Shown in pieces: positions 1 through 8,570 of a stretch of DNA of 64,000 nucleotides (position 1 is its first letter; each line of letters starts with the position of its first letter). Position numbers and translations under genes: made by a program. Location of the stretch: the NCBI RefSeq assembly GCF_017368795.1, contig NZ_JAFNLL010000028.1:44548-108547 (forward strand), written 5' to 3'. The stretch comes from Arthrobacter cavernae (GTDB taxonomy: Bacteria > Actinomycetota > Actinomycetes > Actinomycetales > Micrococcaceae). The notes beneath the pieces are model-generated. The model was given only the letters and a program-made list of their open reading frames with translations, was not told the DNA's origin and searched no databases.

Positions 1-1
1 C

Positions 2-622
2 TGGAACACGCTCGGCATCGAACTGCGCGTGTCCGTGGCCGAACCGGCCCAGACCATCCAGGGCCTGCGCAGCGGCGGCGAACTCGATGTCGCCCTCGTC
101 TACCAGGTGGGCCAGTCCGGGCTGGCCTGGCCGCACTCGCTGGAGCGGCAGTGGATCGGCGACGACGACTTCCGCGTGGTGCTGCCGGCGTCCTGGGGAA
201 TCCGGGAAGACGCCGAAATGCAGGCGGCCCAGCTCTCGGACATGCCCTGGATCATCCACCACCCGGGCACCAGCGACGCCCTGGTGATCGAACGTCTTTT
301 TGCCAGCTGCAACCTGCACCCACGCGTGGTGGCCTACAGCGACGACTTCCACGCGAGCCTCGAAATGGCCTCCGCCGGACTCGGCGCCGCGCTGGTACCC
401 GAGCTTGCGCTGCGGCGCCGGCCGCCCGGCGTCGTGGTCCTGGACGTGCCGGACATCCGGCTCGCCCGCAACGTCTTCGCCCTGCTCATCAACGAAAAGC
501 GCACGGCACAGGTGCAGCTGTTCACCGAACTGCTGGCCGACACCCTCCGCGGCACACCCGCCCCGGGCCCTGGAAGCGGCGCCGCGGCACGGGCCAAGGC
601 TGCCCCCAAACGCCACACGTGA
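2..622 (+). CDS. LysR-type transcriptional regulator, C-terminal part (5' end outside window)
   Basis: The reading frame is open from the window edge, so the DNA-binding N-terminus is missing. The visible 206 residues look like a LysR substrate-binding domain (periplasmic-binding-protein type II fold). They include the segment 'GGELDVALVY', a typical beta-strand and ligand loop, and 'EMASAGLGAALVPELAL', the usual second-lobe signature. The tail is rich in Ala, Gly and Lys and probably disordered. The family binds a small effector and acts as a transcription factor on nearby or divergent genes. The target cannot be inferred because the upstream neighbour is not visible. The GTG at 29 is only an internal in-frame codon, not a supported start. 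Confidence 0.85.
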   Translation, partial: WNTLGIELRVSVAEPAQTIQGLRSGGELDVALVYQVGQSGLAWPHSLERQWIGDDDFRVVLPASWGIREDAEMQAAQLSDMPWIIHHPGTSDALVIERLFASCNLHPRVVAYSDDFHASLEMASAGLGAALVPELALRRRPPGVVVLDVPDIRLARNVFALLINEKRTAQVQLFTELLADTLRGTPAPGPGSGAAARAKAAPKRHT

Positions 623-660
623 ATTCTGCCAGGATGCTGGAACAGGCCGGTTCTTGGGGC

Positions 661-672
661 TAGATTGAAGGC
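661..672 (+). promoter_or_regulatory. -10 hexamer TAGATT, leaderless start
   Basis: TAGATT at 661-666 is followed by exactly six bases and then ATG at 673. This places the transcription start on the start codon. The GAAGG in between is too close to the ATG to act as a normal ribosome-binding site. Confidence 0.55.
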
Positions 673-1179
673 ATGAGCAAGGTAGCGAGCAAACATTTCG
701 GGGAAATAGAGCTCAACCACGGGCGGGAACACTGTTACGTGGCCTCGCACGAGCTCGCCGGCACCACGCTGGAACTGGACCTGAACGTCGCGGCCCATGA
801 CCACTTTGACGAGGCCGCAGTCCACAAGGTGGACTACCGCTTGGGGTATTTGCCCGAGCTCGTGGAACAGGTCCGCGACATGATTGCCGAGGAGCTGGAC
901 CAGGACGGCACCAACCCCCAGCAGTTCCTGCATTTCCACAGCACGCAGCTCAAGGAAGAGCAGCTCCAGGCGGTGTTCGGCGTGCGGGACAAGGCCGAAC
1001 TCACCCATGAGGTGTTCCTCAAGGCCCTCAAGCTCGGCCATGTGGGCATCTACCCCGGCCAGCCGGAACGCTACTTCGTCATGGACTTCACCCTCGGATC
1101 GCACTTCACGGACGAACTGCTGGTGGTCTCAGCAGACGAAGACGGTGTGGTGGACGACGAAATCCTCTGGGAATCCTGA
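673..1179 (+). CDS. DUF2004-like conserved protein
   Basis: A 168-residue acidic soluble protein without a signal peptide or membrane segment. It resembles actinobacterial proteins annotated as DUF2004, with a start 'MSKVASKHFGEIEL' and a C-terminal 'YFVMDFTLG...DELLVVSADE' block. The function is unknown. ATG 673 is chosen because a TAGATT hexamer sits six bases upstream, suggesting a leaderless transcript. It converges on metE, and the two share a strong hairpin terminator. The family assignment is from recall of the sequence pattern and is moderately sure. Confidence 0.8.
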   Translation: MSKVASKHFGEIELNHGREHCYVASHELAGTTLELDLNVAAHDHFDEAAVHKVDYRLGYLPELVEQVRDMIAEELDQDGTNPQQFLHFHSTQLKEEQLQAVFGVRDKAELTHEVFLKALKLGHVGIYPGQPERYFVMDFTLGSHFTDELLVVSADEDGVVDDEILWES

Positions 1180-1194
1180 GGACTTAAACAACGA

Positions 1195-1237
1195 CGGCGG
1201 CCGGTCACCTTCTCAGGTGACCGGCCGCCGCGCTGTT
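1195..1237. terminator. Bidirectional hairpin terminator between the DUF2004 gene and metE
   Basis: A perfect 16-bp stem pairs 1195-1210 with 1215-1230 around a TCTC loop, and a short TTT follows at 1235. It lies between two convergent genes and can serve both. Confidence 0.8.
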
Positions 1238-1252
1238 TAGGCGAGGGTCAGG

Positions 1253-3595
1253 CTACTTTGCGGACTCCAGCAGGCTGGCGCGGACCGTCTGGGTTGCCTT
1301 GACCAGGTTGCGCAGGGACTCTTCGGTCTCGGCGTAGCCGCGGGTCTTCAGGCCACAGTCCGGGTTGACCCAGAGCTGGCGGGACGGGACGTGCTTCACG
1401 GCGGTGGCCAGGAGTTCGGTAACCTCGGCTTCGCCCGGAACACGCGGGGAGTGGATGTCGTAGACGCCCGGGCCAACGCCGCGGCCGAAGCCGTGGGACT
1501 CGAGGTCGTGGACGACCTCCATGCGGGAGCGTGCTGCCTCGATGGAGGTGACGTCGGCGTCGAGGCCGTCGATCGCGTCGATGATCACGCCGAACTCCGA
1601 GTAGCAGAGGTGGGTGTGGATCTGCGTGGCGTCGGCTGCACCGGCGGTGGACAAGCGGAAGGAGTCCACGGACCACTTCAGGTAGTCGGCGTGGTCGGCC
1701 TTGCGCAGCGGCAGGAGCTCGCGCAGTGCGGGCTCGTCCACCTGGATGACCTTGATGCCGGCAGCTTCGAGGTCCGCGATTTCGTCGCGCAGGGCCAGGC
1801 CGACCTGGTTGGCGGTCTCGCCCAGCGGCTGGTCGTCGCGGACGAAGGACCAGGCCAGGATGGTGACCGGACCGGTGAGCATGCCCTTCATGGGCTTCTC
1901 GGTCAGGGACTGTGCGTACTCGGCCCAGGCGACCGTGATGGGTGCCGAGCGGGTGACGTCGCCCCAGAGGATGGACGGACGGGTGCAGCGGGAGCCGTAG
2001 GACTGGACCCAGCCGTGCACCGTAACGTCGAAGCCTTCGAGGTTCTCCGCGAAGTACTGGACCATGTCGTTGCGCTCGGGCTCGCCGTGCACCAGGACGT
2101 CGTAGCCCAGCTCTTCCTGCAGCTCGACGACGCGCTTGATCTCGTCCTTCATGAGCTGCTCGTACTGCGCCGTGGTGAGCTCGCCCTTGTTGTTGCGGGC
2201 ACGGGCGGAACGGATTTCCGAGGTCTGCGGGAAGGAACCGATGGTGGTGGTGGGCAGCGGCGGCAGGTGCAGGGCAGCTTCCTGGGCGGCTTCACGGACC
2301 GAGTACTCGGAGCGGTTGAAGTCGGCTTCGGTCAGGGCCTCGGTGCGGGCACGGACGTCGTCGCGGCGGACGCCTTCAGCGGTGGCGCGGGAAGCGATCA
2401 CGGCGGATGCTTCGTCAATGGCTGCCTTGGCGGACGCCGGCTCGGCCAGGTAGTCGGCGAGGGTCTTGACCTCGACGGCCTTCTGGTCGGAGAAGGCGAG
2501 CCAGCTGCGCAGCTCCTCGGAGAGCTGGGTTTCCTCGGCAACATCGTGCGGGACGTGCTGCGTGGAGGTGGACGTGGAGACGGCGAGCTTGCCGGCGGCG
2601 GCCTTCAGCTCGTCCAGCTTGGCGGCGGAAGCGGCGAGGTCGTTGCGCCAGATGTTGTGGCCGTCCACGACGCCGGCAACCAGGGTCTTGTTGCCGAGGC
2701 CGGCAAGGGCTGCTGCGGACGGAACTGCACCCTTGAAGACGTCGATGTGCAGGGCGTCGATGTTGGTGGCTGCAAGGGTGCCGAGCTGGCCGTCGAGGGC
2801 GCCGTACGGCGTGGAGACGAGGATCTGCGGGCGCTTGGCAGCAGCGGTGAGGACCTCGTAGGCACGGGCAACGGCTGCCTGGATCTCGGCGGCCGGGGTG
2901 TCCTGGTCAACAACCAGGGCGGGCTCGTCGAGCTGGACCCAGCTGGCGCCTGCTGCGGCGAGCTTTTCGAGGAGCTGCACGTAGACCGGCAGGATGTCCT
3001 CGAGGCGGGACAGCGGGGCGAAGCCGGCGGGGGCGTCGTCGGAAGCCTTGGAGAGCAGCAGGTAGGTGACCGGGCCCACGATGTACGGGCGGGTCTCGAT
3101 GCCGTTGGCCAGGGCGAATTCGAACTCGTCAACCTTGGCGGTGGAGGCCAGCGTGAACTCGGTCTCCGGGCCGATTTCCGGAACGAGGTAGTGGTAGTTG
3201 GTGTCGAACCACTTGGTCATTTCCAGCGGCTGCTGGTCCTTGTTGCCGCGGGCCAGGGTGAAGTAGCCATCGATATCCAGCTGGCCCTCAGCGTTGAGGA
3301 GCTTGCCGAAACGGGCCGGGACGGCGCCGAGGTGGGCGGTGGCGTCCAGGACCTGGTCGTAGTAGGAGAACGTGCCCGGGACGGCGGCCGCTTCAGTGAG
3401 GCCGAGTTCCTGGAGGCGCTTGGCGATGGTCAGCTGGATGTCCTTGGCTGCGGCGTCCAGCGCGGCGGCGTCGATCTTGCCGGCCCAGTAGGCTTCGATG
3501 GCCTTCTTAAGCTCGCGGCGGCGGCCGATGCGCGGGTAGCCGAGCAGCGAGGCTGCCGGGAACGGGGTGGTTGCAGTGGTGTTCTGTTCAGTCAT
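1253..3595 (-). CDS. metE: Cobalamin-independent methionine synthase MetE
   Basis: MetE transfers the methyl group of 5-methyltetrahydropteroyl-tri-L-glutamate to homocysteine, the last step of methionine synthesis, without vitamin B12. The 780-residue length fits the family. The N-terminal half is the pterin-binding barrel. The C-terminal half carries the zinc site, visible as 'HTHLCYSEF' near residue 658 and 'NPDCGLKTRG' near residue 746. An AAGGAA ribosome-binding site precedes ATG 3595. It is the second gene of an operon with metF, 61 bp downstream of it, so the enzyme that makes the methyl donor and the enzyme that uses it are co-expressed. No cobalamin riboswitch is visible in front of either gene. 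Confidence 0.97.
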   Translation of the reverse strand: MTEQNTTATTPFPAASLLGYPRIGRRRELKKAIEAYWAGKIDAAALDAAAKDIQLTIAKRLQELGLTEAAAVPGTFSYYDQVLDATAHLGAVPARFGKLLNAEGQLDIDGYFTLARGNKDQQPLEMTKWFDTNYHYLVPEIGPETEFTLASTAKVDEFEFALANGIETRPYIVGPVTYLLLSKASDDAPAGFAPLSRLEDILPVYVQLLEKLAAAGASWVQLDEPALVVDQDTPAAEIQAAVARAYEVLTAAAKRPQILVSTPYGALDGQLGTLAATNIDALHIDVFKGAVPSAAALAGLGNKTLVAGVVDGHNIWRNDLAASAAKLDELKAAAGKLAVSTSTSTQHVPHDVAEETQLSEELRSWLAFSDQKAVEVKTLADYLAEPASAKAAIDEASAVIASRATAEGVRRDDVRARTEALTEADFNRSEYSVREAAQEAALHLPPLPTTTIGSFPQTSEIRSARARNNKGELTTAQYEQLMKDEIKRVVELQEELGYDVLVHGEPERNDMVQYFAENLEGFDVTVHGWVQSYGSRCTRPSILWGDVTRSAPITVAWAEYAQSLTEKPMKGMLTGPVTILAWSFVRDDQPLGETANQVGLALRDEIADLEAAGIKVIQVDEPALRELLPLRKADHADYLKWSVDSFRLSTAGAADATQIHTHLCYSEFGVIIDAIDGLDADVTSIEAARSRMEVVHDLESHGFGRGVGPGVYDIHSPRVPGEAEVTELLATAVKHVPSRQLWVNPDCGLKTRGYAETEESLRNLVKATQTVRASLLESAK

Positions 3596-3656
3596 GGCTT
3601 TTTCCTTGAAGAAGTGGGTGAAATGGTTGTTTGTCTGTGGGGCCAGGGGGCCAGCG

Positions 3657-4625
3657 TCAGCTGGCCAGTTCCTGGCGGCGGGCGATCGCGTTGAGCCGGC
3701 TGATGGGCCGTGCCGGGCGCGGCAGCGCGAGCTTGTCCAGGACGTCCAGCGCGCAGGCGTGCTCGTTGAAGGTGTACAGGTGGATTCCCGGGGCTCCGGC
3801 GTGCAGGGCCGCGTTGGCGAGGTCCACGGTGGCGCGGACGCCGATCCTGCGGCGCTCCGCGTCGCTGTCCGCAGCGGCCAGCCGCTCGATCAGTTCCGGT
3901 GCCGGTTCGACGCCGGTGAGCTCGCCGAGCCGCTTGAGGCGGCGCAGGCTGGTCAGCGGCATGACGCCGGGGATGATCGGGATGGTGACGCCGGCCCTGC
4001 GGGCACGGGACACAAGGTCCGCGTACTGCTCGGTGTGGAAGAACACCTGGGTGATGGCAAAGTCCGCGCCGGAACGCTGCTTGGCCAGCAGCACCTCGAT
4101 GTCGTGGCCCTCACTCGGGGACTCGGGGTGGCGGGTGGGGTAGGCGGCAACGCCCACGGCCACCTTGCCGGCGCACAGCAGGGCCGATCGGCGCTGCTCC
4201 ACGCGGCGGATGAGTTCGATCAGATCCTGGGCGTAGCGCAGTGAGCCGCTGGCAGGCACGCCGCCGTCCTTGGGCAGGTCGCCGCGGAGGGCCAGGATGC
4301 CCCGGACGCCGTGGTCGAGCAGCTCGCCGATGATTTCGGCCAGTTCCTCGGGGCTGTTGCCGACGCAGGTCAGGTGCGCCAGCGGACGGAGGGTGGTCTC
4401 CAGCAGCAGGCGGTTGATGAGTTCGACGGCGGTGTCCCGGTTGGAGCCGCTGGCTCCGTACGTGACGGAGACGTAGTCCGGATCGGTGGCTTCGAGCTCG
4501 CCGATGGTGGTCCAGAGGGATTCGGCGGCTTGCGGGGAACGCGGCGGAAAGAGCTCGTAGGAGAGCGCCACCGGGGCGGTTCCGGCAAGATTCGGATGTA
4601 CGTCAATAAGGCTAGGAGGTGACAT
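3657..4625 (-). CDS. metF: 5,10-methylenetetrahydrofolate reductase MetF
   Basis: MetF reduces 5,10-methylene-THF to 5-methyl-THF and supplies the methyl donor for MetE, encoded directly downstream. The protein is 322 residues, a single flavin-dependent TIM barrel. Family blocks visible are 'SYELFPPRSP' with the catalytic Glu near the start, 'VSVTYGASGSNRD', 'LALRGDLP' and 'FAITQVFF'. An AAGGACG sequence precedes ATG 4625. The gene has a roughly 246-nt leader with its own promoter, a palindrome at the start of the transcript and a folded RNA region, described separately. Control of the metF-metE operon therefore probably acts there. Confidence 0.96.
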   Translation of the reverse strand: MSPPSLIDVHPNLAGTAPVALSYELFPPRSPQAAESLWTTIGELEATDPDYVSVTYGASGSNRDTAVELINRLLLETTLRPLAHLTCVGNSPEELAEIIGELLDHGVRGILALRGDLPKDGGVPASGSLRYAQDLIELIRRVEQRRSALLCAGKVAVGVAAYPTRHPESPSEGHDIEVLLAKQRSGADFAITQVFFHTEQYADLVSRARRAGVTIPIIPGVMPLTSLRRLKRLGELTGVEPAPELIERLAAADSDAERRRIGVRATVDLANAALHAGAPGIHLYTFNEHACALDVLDKLALPRPARPISRLNAIARRQELAS

Positions 4626-4779
4626 TTGCGTCCTTGGCTTTGGTCAGCGAAAGGGTGGCCGGCACCCGGTGGGGTATATGGCCGCACGATCGATGAATTG
4701 AGTTTGGGATACACGCAACGAACTCCAGCAGGACGCAGTCGCGACTGTTACGCCTGGATTGAAGCTGTCCGTGTGCAAA

Positions 4780-4854
4780 TGTCAGGCCCACATGGGGGCA
4801 CCCACACCCTCCTCTCTGCCCTTGCGAGGCAGATCCAGCGGAGGATCGCTGACA
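4780..4854 (-). ncRNA. Candidate structured leader RNA of metF-metE
   Basis: Read on the minus strand, TGTCAG (4854-4849) pairs with CTGACA (4785-4780). This encloses three small hairpins: GATCC/GGATC at 4847-4832, TGCC/GGCA at 4831-4817, and GCCC/GGGC at 4799-4786. CCTCC (4844-4840) could also pair with GGAGG (4812-4808) as a pseudoknot or alternative fold. The shape, a closing stem around a multi-hairpin junction in a methionine operon leader, suggests a riboswitch. It lacks the conserved cores of SAM-I/IV, SAH and cobalamin classes as I know them. Inference from base pairing in one sequence only. Confidence 0.35.
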
Positions 4855-4855
4855 C

Positions 4856-4869
4856 GTTACCGCGGTAAC
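4856..4869 (-). promoter_or_regulatory. Perfect 14-bp palindrome at the start of the metF transcript
   Basis: GTTACCGCGGTAAC is fully self-complementary. It starts about three bases after the predicted transcription start of metF-metE, a typical repressor operator position. The binding protein is unknown. Confidence 0.5.
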
Positions 4870-4878
4870 TTGTCTACG

Positions 4879-4907
4879 ACTCTAGGGCGGTGAAACGAGC
4901 CGTTCAA
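4879..4907 (-). promoter_or_regulatory. metF-metE promoter
   Basis: A TTGAAC -35 box (4907-4902) and a TAGAGT -10 box (4884-4879) are separated by 17 bp. Transcription would start near 4872, giving a leader of about 246 nt. Confidence 0.65.
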
Positions 4908-5061
4908 CTCGGAGGCCGAATTAAGACGCAGTTTTACGACTCATGGAGCCACATTCATGAACTTTGTTCGCCATGACCGGCCACCCGGCCGCCACCCCCC
5001 ACGCCGGCGCGGCTGCCGAAGCCCGCAGCGGCAGGGTCTCCCCATGGCCGGCCTGCAGGGC

Positions 5062-5073
5062 TATCCTTTTGCC
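5062..5073 (+). promoter_or_regulatory. -10 hexamer TATCCT, leaderless start
   Basis: TATCCT (5062-5067) is followed by six bases and ATG 5074. This selects ATG 5074 over the upstream in-frame ATG 4957. Confidence 0.5.
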
Positions 5074-5277
5074 ATGATCCAGCTTCCAGCAAGTTACCAG
5101 GAATACCTCGCCGGCAAGAGCGAGCGCTTCATCCAGACCGTCCGCCCCATCCTGATGCAGTCGGCCGCGGACCAGCAGCACGGCGTCCGCGTGTTGTACA
5201 ACCCCGGACCCACCGGCCACCAGGCGCACCTGGACGATTCGATTCCGTACGGCGAAATCGTGGAGGACATCGACTAG
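5074..5277 (+). CDS. Small conserved hypothetical protein (67 aa)
   Basis: A 67-residue soluble protein of unknown function, with an alpha-helical first half ('SYQEYLAGKSERFIQTVRPI') and a His/Asp-rich second half ending 'YGEIVEDID'. An in-frame ATG at 4957 would add 39 residues of arginine- and proline-rich sequence that does not look coding. The TATCCT box six bases before 5074 supports the shorter form. It converges on the sugar ABC transporter genes with only 28 bp between stop codons. Not recognised as a named family. Confidence 0.65.
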   Translation: MIQLPASYQEYLAGKSERFIQTVRPILMQSAADQQHGVRVLYNPGPTGHQAHLDDSIPYGEIVEDID

Positions 5278-5305
5278 CCGGCCGGCTCCCGCTGCCGCAG
5301 CCGGC

Positions 5306-6208
5306 CTAGCCCTTCATCGCCCCTGACAGTGCGAAGGAGCTCCCCAGGCCCCGGGCCACCACAACGTAGAGCACCAGGACCGGGACCGAGTAGAGGATGG
5401 AGAAGGCTGCCAGCTGGCCGTAGGCGATCGCCCCGTGCTGGCCGAAGAAGCTGAAGATGGAGACCGCGGCCGGCTGCTTTGCCGTGGTCAACAGCAGGAT
5501 GAACGGCACGAAGAAGTTCCCCCAGGCCTGGATGAACACGAAGATGAACACCACCCCCAGGCCCTGCCTCATGAGCGGCAGCACGATGGTCCGCAGGGCA
5601 GCCAGTGCGGAGGCGCCGTCCATCCAGGCGGCCTCCTCGAGCTCCACCGGCACCGCATCCATGAAGTTCTTGGTCATCCAGATCGCCATGGGCAGCGTGG
5701 TGGTGGCCATGAAGAAAATCGTGGCCGGCATGGAGTCCAGCAGGTGCAGCTGCACGAACAGCCCGTAGACGGGCACCATGATCGCCGTGACGGGCAGCGA
5801 GGTCCCGAACAGCACCGAATACATGAAGGGCCTGTTGAACCGGGACTGGTACCGGGACAGCGGATAGGCCGCCAGCACCGCGGCGACCAGGTTCACGACG
5901 GCGGTCCCCGCGGACAGCAGGAAACTGTTCGCCAGCGGCTGGAACAGGAGCTCCGGCGTCAGCACCGCCTGGAAATTCGCCAACGACGGCGCTTGCGGCC
6001 AGCGCGTCTGGTATCCGGCCTGGGGGTCCGCGGCGGCAAGGACCAGCCAGAGAAGGGGAAGGGCAAAGCAGGCGCCGATCACGGCGAGCGCGATGTCCGC
6101 AGGGAGCCGGGCCCGACGGCGGGCGCTGCCGGCCGCCGTCGGGCCCGGTGCCGGCGGACGGACGGTGCGGCGCAGCATCGTCATGGCCGCTTCTCCCGCA
6201 GGAGCCAC
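5306..6208 (-). CDS. Carbohydrate ABC transporter permease (MalG-type, CUT1)
   Basis: One of two membrane subunits of a sugar importer. The 300-residue protein has six predicted membrane helices. The cytoplasmic EAA loop that contacts the ATPase is visible as 'ELEEAAWMDGASALAALRTI' followed by 'VLPLMRQG'. The N-terminus is arginine-rich. It is the last gene of a cluster with a ROK regulator, a binding protein and a MalF-type permease, and its start overlaps the upstream permease by 28 bp. No ATPase gene follows. CUT1 systems of actinobacteria commonly share one ATPase (MsiK type) encoded elsewhere. The sugar is not deducible from sequence. Confidence 0.92.
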   Translation of the reverse strand: MAPAGEAAMTMLRRTVRPPAPGPTAAGSARRRARLPADIALAVIGACFALPLLWLVLAAADPQAGYQTRWPQAPSLANFQAVLTPELLFQPLANSFLLSAGTAVVNLVAAVLAAYPLSRYQSRFNRPFMYSVLFGTSLPVTAIMVPVYGLFVQLHLLDSMPATIFFMATTTLPMAIWMTKNFMDAVPVELEEAAWMDGASALAALRTIVLPLMRQGLGVVFIFVFIQAWGNFFVPFILLLTTAKQPAAVSIFSFFGQHGAIAYGQLAAFSILYSVPVLVLYVVVARGLGSSFALSGAMKG

Positions 6209-7113
6209 ACATAGGCGGCGCCGAACACCACTCCGATGAGGATGAGCACGGAGGCGATGGCTGTGCCGTAGCCGATGTCGCCGAACTTGAAGGCCTCCTG
6301 GTAGGCCAGCACGGGCAGGGTGGTGCTGGCATTGGCCGGGCCGCCTGCCGTCATGACCCAGATGAGCGTGAACACGGCGAGGGTCTGCAGGGTGATGAGC
6401 ATGAGGTTGGTGGCGATGCTGCTCCGGATCAGCGGCACGGTGACGAACAGCAGCCGCTGCCAGCCGCGGGCCCCGTCAACCAGGGCAGCTTCCGAAATGT
6501 CCTGCGGCACCTCGGCCAGGGCCGCGCGGTAGACGAGCATCGAGAAGGCCGTGCCGCGCCAGATGTTTGCCAGGACGATCGCCATCAGCGGGAACGAGTA
6601 GAGCCAGTTGGTGCCCCCTGCGCCCACGGGCGCGAGCAGCTGGTTGAGGGTCCCGTCCTTGCTGAACCAGGCATAGGCAGCGAAGGCTGCCACGATCTCC
6701 GGCAGCACCCAGGAAGCCACCACCGCGATGCCCACTACCGACGAGACCGGCCCGCGGGCGCGCGTCATCAGCAGCGCAATGACGAGGCCCAGCAGGTTCT
6801 GTCCCAGGATCGCCGAGGCCACCACGAACACCAGGGTCAGCCACGCGGACAGCGGGAACGACGAGTCGCCCAGCATCCGCGCATAGTTGTCCAGTCCGGT
6901 CCACTGCGGGTCCCGGGCTCCCCTGCCGGACAGGGAGGCATCCGTGAACGAGGCGTAGAACGACCACAGAACCGGGGCCAGGAGAAACAGCAGAAGCAAC
7001 ACGATGGAGGGCACCACCGGCAGCATCCTCAGGCCGCGCTGCACGGCGGACCGGGGACGGCGTCTTGGGCGGCCGCCCTCCCCGGCACGGGGCAGGGCGC
7101 TAGGGGAAGCCAT
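6181..7113 (-). CDS. Sugar ABC transporter permease (MalF-type, CUT1)
   Basis: The second membrane subunit of the importer, 310 residues, with an arginine-rich start followed by six predicted helices. The EAA loop is visible as 'SEAALVDGARGWQRLLFV' then 'TVPLIRSSI'. ATG 7113 lies three bases after the stop codon of the binding-protein gene, so the two are translationally linked. The 3' end overlaps the MalG-type gene by 28 bp. Confidence 0.93.
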   Translation of the reverse strand: MASPSALPRAGEGGRPRRRPRSAVQRGLRMLPVVPSIVLLLLFLLAPVLWSFYASFTDASLSGRGARDPQWTGLDNYARMLGDSSFPLSAWLTLVFVVASAILGQNLLGLVIALLMTRARGPVSSVVGIAVVASWVLPEIVAAFAAYAWFSKDGTLNQLLAPVGAGGTNWLYSFPLMAIVLANIWRGTAFSMLVYRAALAEVPQDISEAALVDGARGWQRLLFVTVPLIRSSIATNLMLITLQTLAVFTLIWVMTAGGPANASTTLPVLAYQEAFKFGDIGYGTAIASVLILIGVVFGAAYVWLLREKRP

Positions 7114-7116
7114 GCG

Positions 7117-8472
7117 TCATTTCTTGAGCACCTTGGCGGCGCCCACCAGCTTCTCAACGGTCCGGTCGTACTCGGCAGCAGCGTCGGCGGGGCTTTGCTG
7201 GCCAGTGATGACGGATTCCGTTGCCACCTGCACGGCGGTGGAGATCCGCGGGTAGTCGGCCGTGGCCGGGCGGTAGTGCGTCACTGCCACGAGCTCCGAG
7301 ACGTCCTTCACGAACGGGTTGGCCGCCTGGTAACTGGGCTCGGCGGCCACGTCCTTGCGGACCGCGATCTGCGAGTTGTTGATGTCGAAGGCCAGGGCGT
7401 TTTTCTTGCTCACGGCGGTGGCCAGGTAGTTGAACGCGAGCTCGGGGTCCTTGCTCTTGGCGCCGACGGCCAGCGTCCAGCCGCCGGACATGCTCACCCC
7501 GCCGGGCGCCTGGCCCTTCTGCGTGGGGAACCGGGCAACACCCATGTCCTGCGTGTAGCCGGCCCACTCGTAGATGCCGCCCTTTTGCCAGAACGACGGC
7601 GTGTAGGAGCCTTCCACGGTGGCGCCCATCTTGCCCTGCGGCAGCCATTCGCCGAAGACCCTCTTCCACACATTGGAGTCAAGCGCTTCCGCCGGTGTCA
7701 CCGCGAGCTGTTCGTCGTAGAGGGTCTTCAGGAAGGCGAGGGAGTCCGTGAAGCCCTGGGAGCCGACCACCCACTTCTTCTCGTTCTCGTCATAGAGCGT
7801 GCTTCCGGTGCCGTAGAGCAGTTCGTAGAAGCTCTGCATGACGGTCCCTTCGCCCGTGCCCTTGCCGGCGTACATGTTGAAGGGAATCAGCGTGGGATCG
7901 GCGGCCTTCATCTTGCGGGCCGCGTCCAGGATCTCGTCCCAGGTGGTGGGCTGCCACGGCACGAGGATCCCGGCCTTCTGCAGGACGGTCTTGTTGTACC
8001 AGATGGCCCGGGTGTCGGTTCCGAGCGGCACGGCGTAGATGCCGCCGTCGTCTCCACGCCCTGCGGCCTTCGCCCCTTCGTTGAACTGGGACCAGTCGTC
8101 CCAGTTCTGAAGGTAGCCGTCCAGCTTCAGGAGGTATCCGGCGTCGACATCGGAGCGGACCTTGAAGGTGTCCTCATAGAAGACGTCGGGGGCCGTGTCC
8201 TCGGAACGCTGGGCGAGGGCGAGCTTGGTGCCGTAGTCGTCGTCGTTGGCCTGGATGGGCTGCAGCTCAACGGTGACTCCGCCGTAGGCGGCCTCGAATT
8301 CCTTCTTCGCTTCCTGGAGGACTTCATCCAGGGCGGTAAAGGAGTCCGATTTTTGGTAGATGACCTTCAGGGTCTTGCTCTCCGGCCCCTCCGGCGTCGG
8401 AGAACAGGCGGTTACCACCAGGAGGGCCGCAACGGCGGCTAGGGTTGCGGCGAACCGCGCTGGACGGTGCAT
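7117..8472 (-). CDS. Extracellular sugar-binding lipoprotein of the ABC importer
   Basis: A 451-residue solute-binding protein of the CUT1 family that captures a sugar or oligosaccharide outside the membrane. The N-terminus is a lipoprotein signal: charged start 'MHRPAR', hydrophobic core, and lipobox 'VTAC' with the cysteine near residue 22. The mature part shows typical segments such as 'PDVFYEDTF', 'YAVPLGTDTRAIWYNK' and 'TWDEILDAARKMKAADPT'. The frame stays open upstream to 9033, but the signal peptide and a GGAG ribosome-binding site fix the start at ATG 8472. It follows the ROK regulator by 98 bp, which could hold an operator. Confidence 0.94.
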   Translation of the reverse strand: MHRPARFAATLAAVAALLVVTACSPTPEGPESKTLKVIYQKSDSFTALDEVLQEAKKEFEAAYGGVTVELQPIQANDDDYGTKLALAQRSEDTAPDVFYEDTFKVRSDVDAGYLLKLDGYLQNWDDWSQFNEGAKAAGRGDDGGIYAVPLGTDTRAIWYNKTVLQKAGILVPWQPTTWDEILDAARKMKAADPTLIPFNMYAGKGTGEGTVMQSFYELLYGTGSTLYDENEKKWVVGSQGFTDSLAFLKTLYDEQLAVTPAEALDSNVWKRVFGEWLPQGKMGATVEGSYTPSFWQKGGIYEWAGYTQDMGVARFPTQKGQAPGGVSMSGGWTLAVGAKSKDPELAFNYLATAVSKKNALAFDINNSQIAVRKDVAAEPSYQAANPFVKDVSELVAVTHYRPATADYPRISTAVQVATESVITGQQSPADAAAEYDRTVEKLVGAAKVLKK

Positions 8473-8570
8473 GGTGCTCCATTCGGTGAAAGCGGCTGCA
8501 GCCCCCCACTTCAGCTGGCCCAGCCTTTGCGGATATTCAGATGTGGTCCGCCGGTTGCGGGCAGGGAGAG

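Noticed and set aside
1391..3694. A 767-codon plus-strand open frame
   Set aside because: It lies antisense to metE and exists only because high GC content removes stops from that frame; the composition is Gly/Val/Asp-rich with no domain.
4626..4907. Cobalamin or SAM-IV riboswitch before metF
   Set aside because: The B12 box and the GCAACC core of SAM-I/IV are not present; only a loose GGGTGCCCC likeness to SAM-IV remains.
6148..8442. A 764-codon plus-strand open frame over the ABC transporter genes
   Set aside because: Antisense shadow rich in Gly, Arg and His; the minus-strand genes have clear family motifs.
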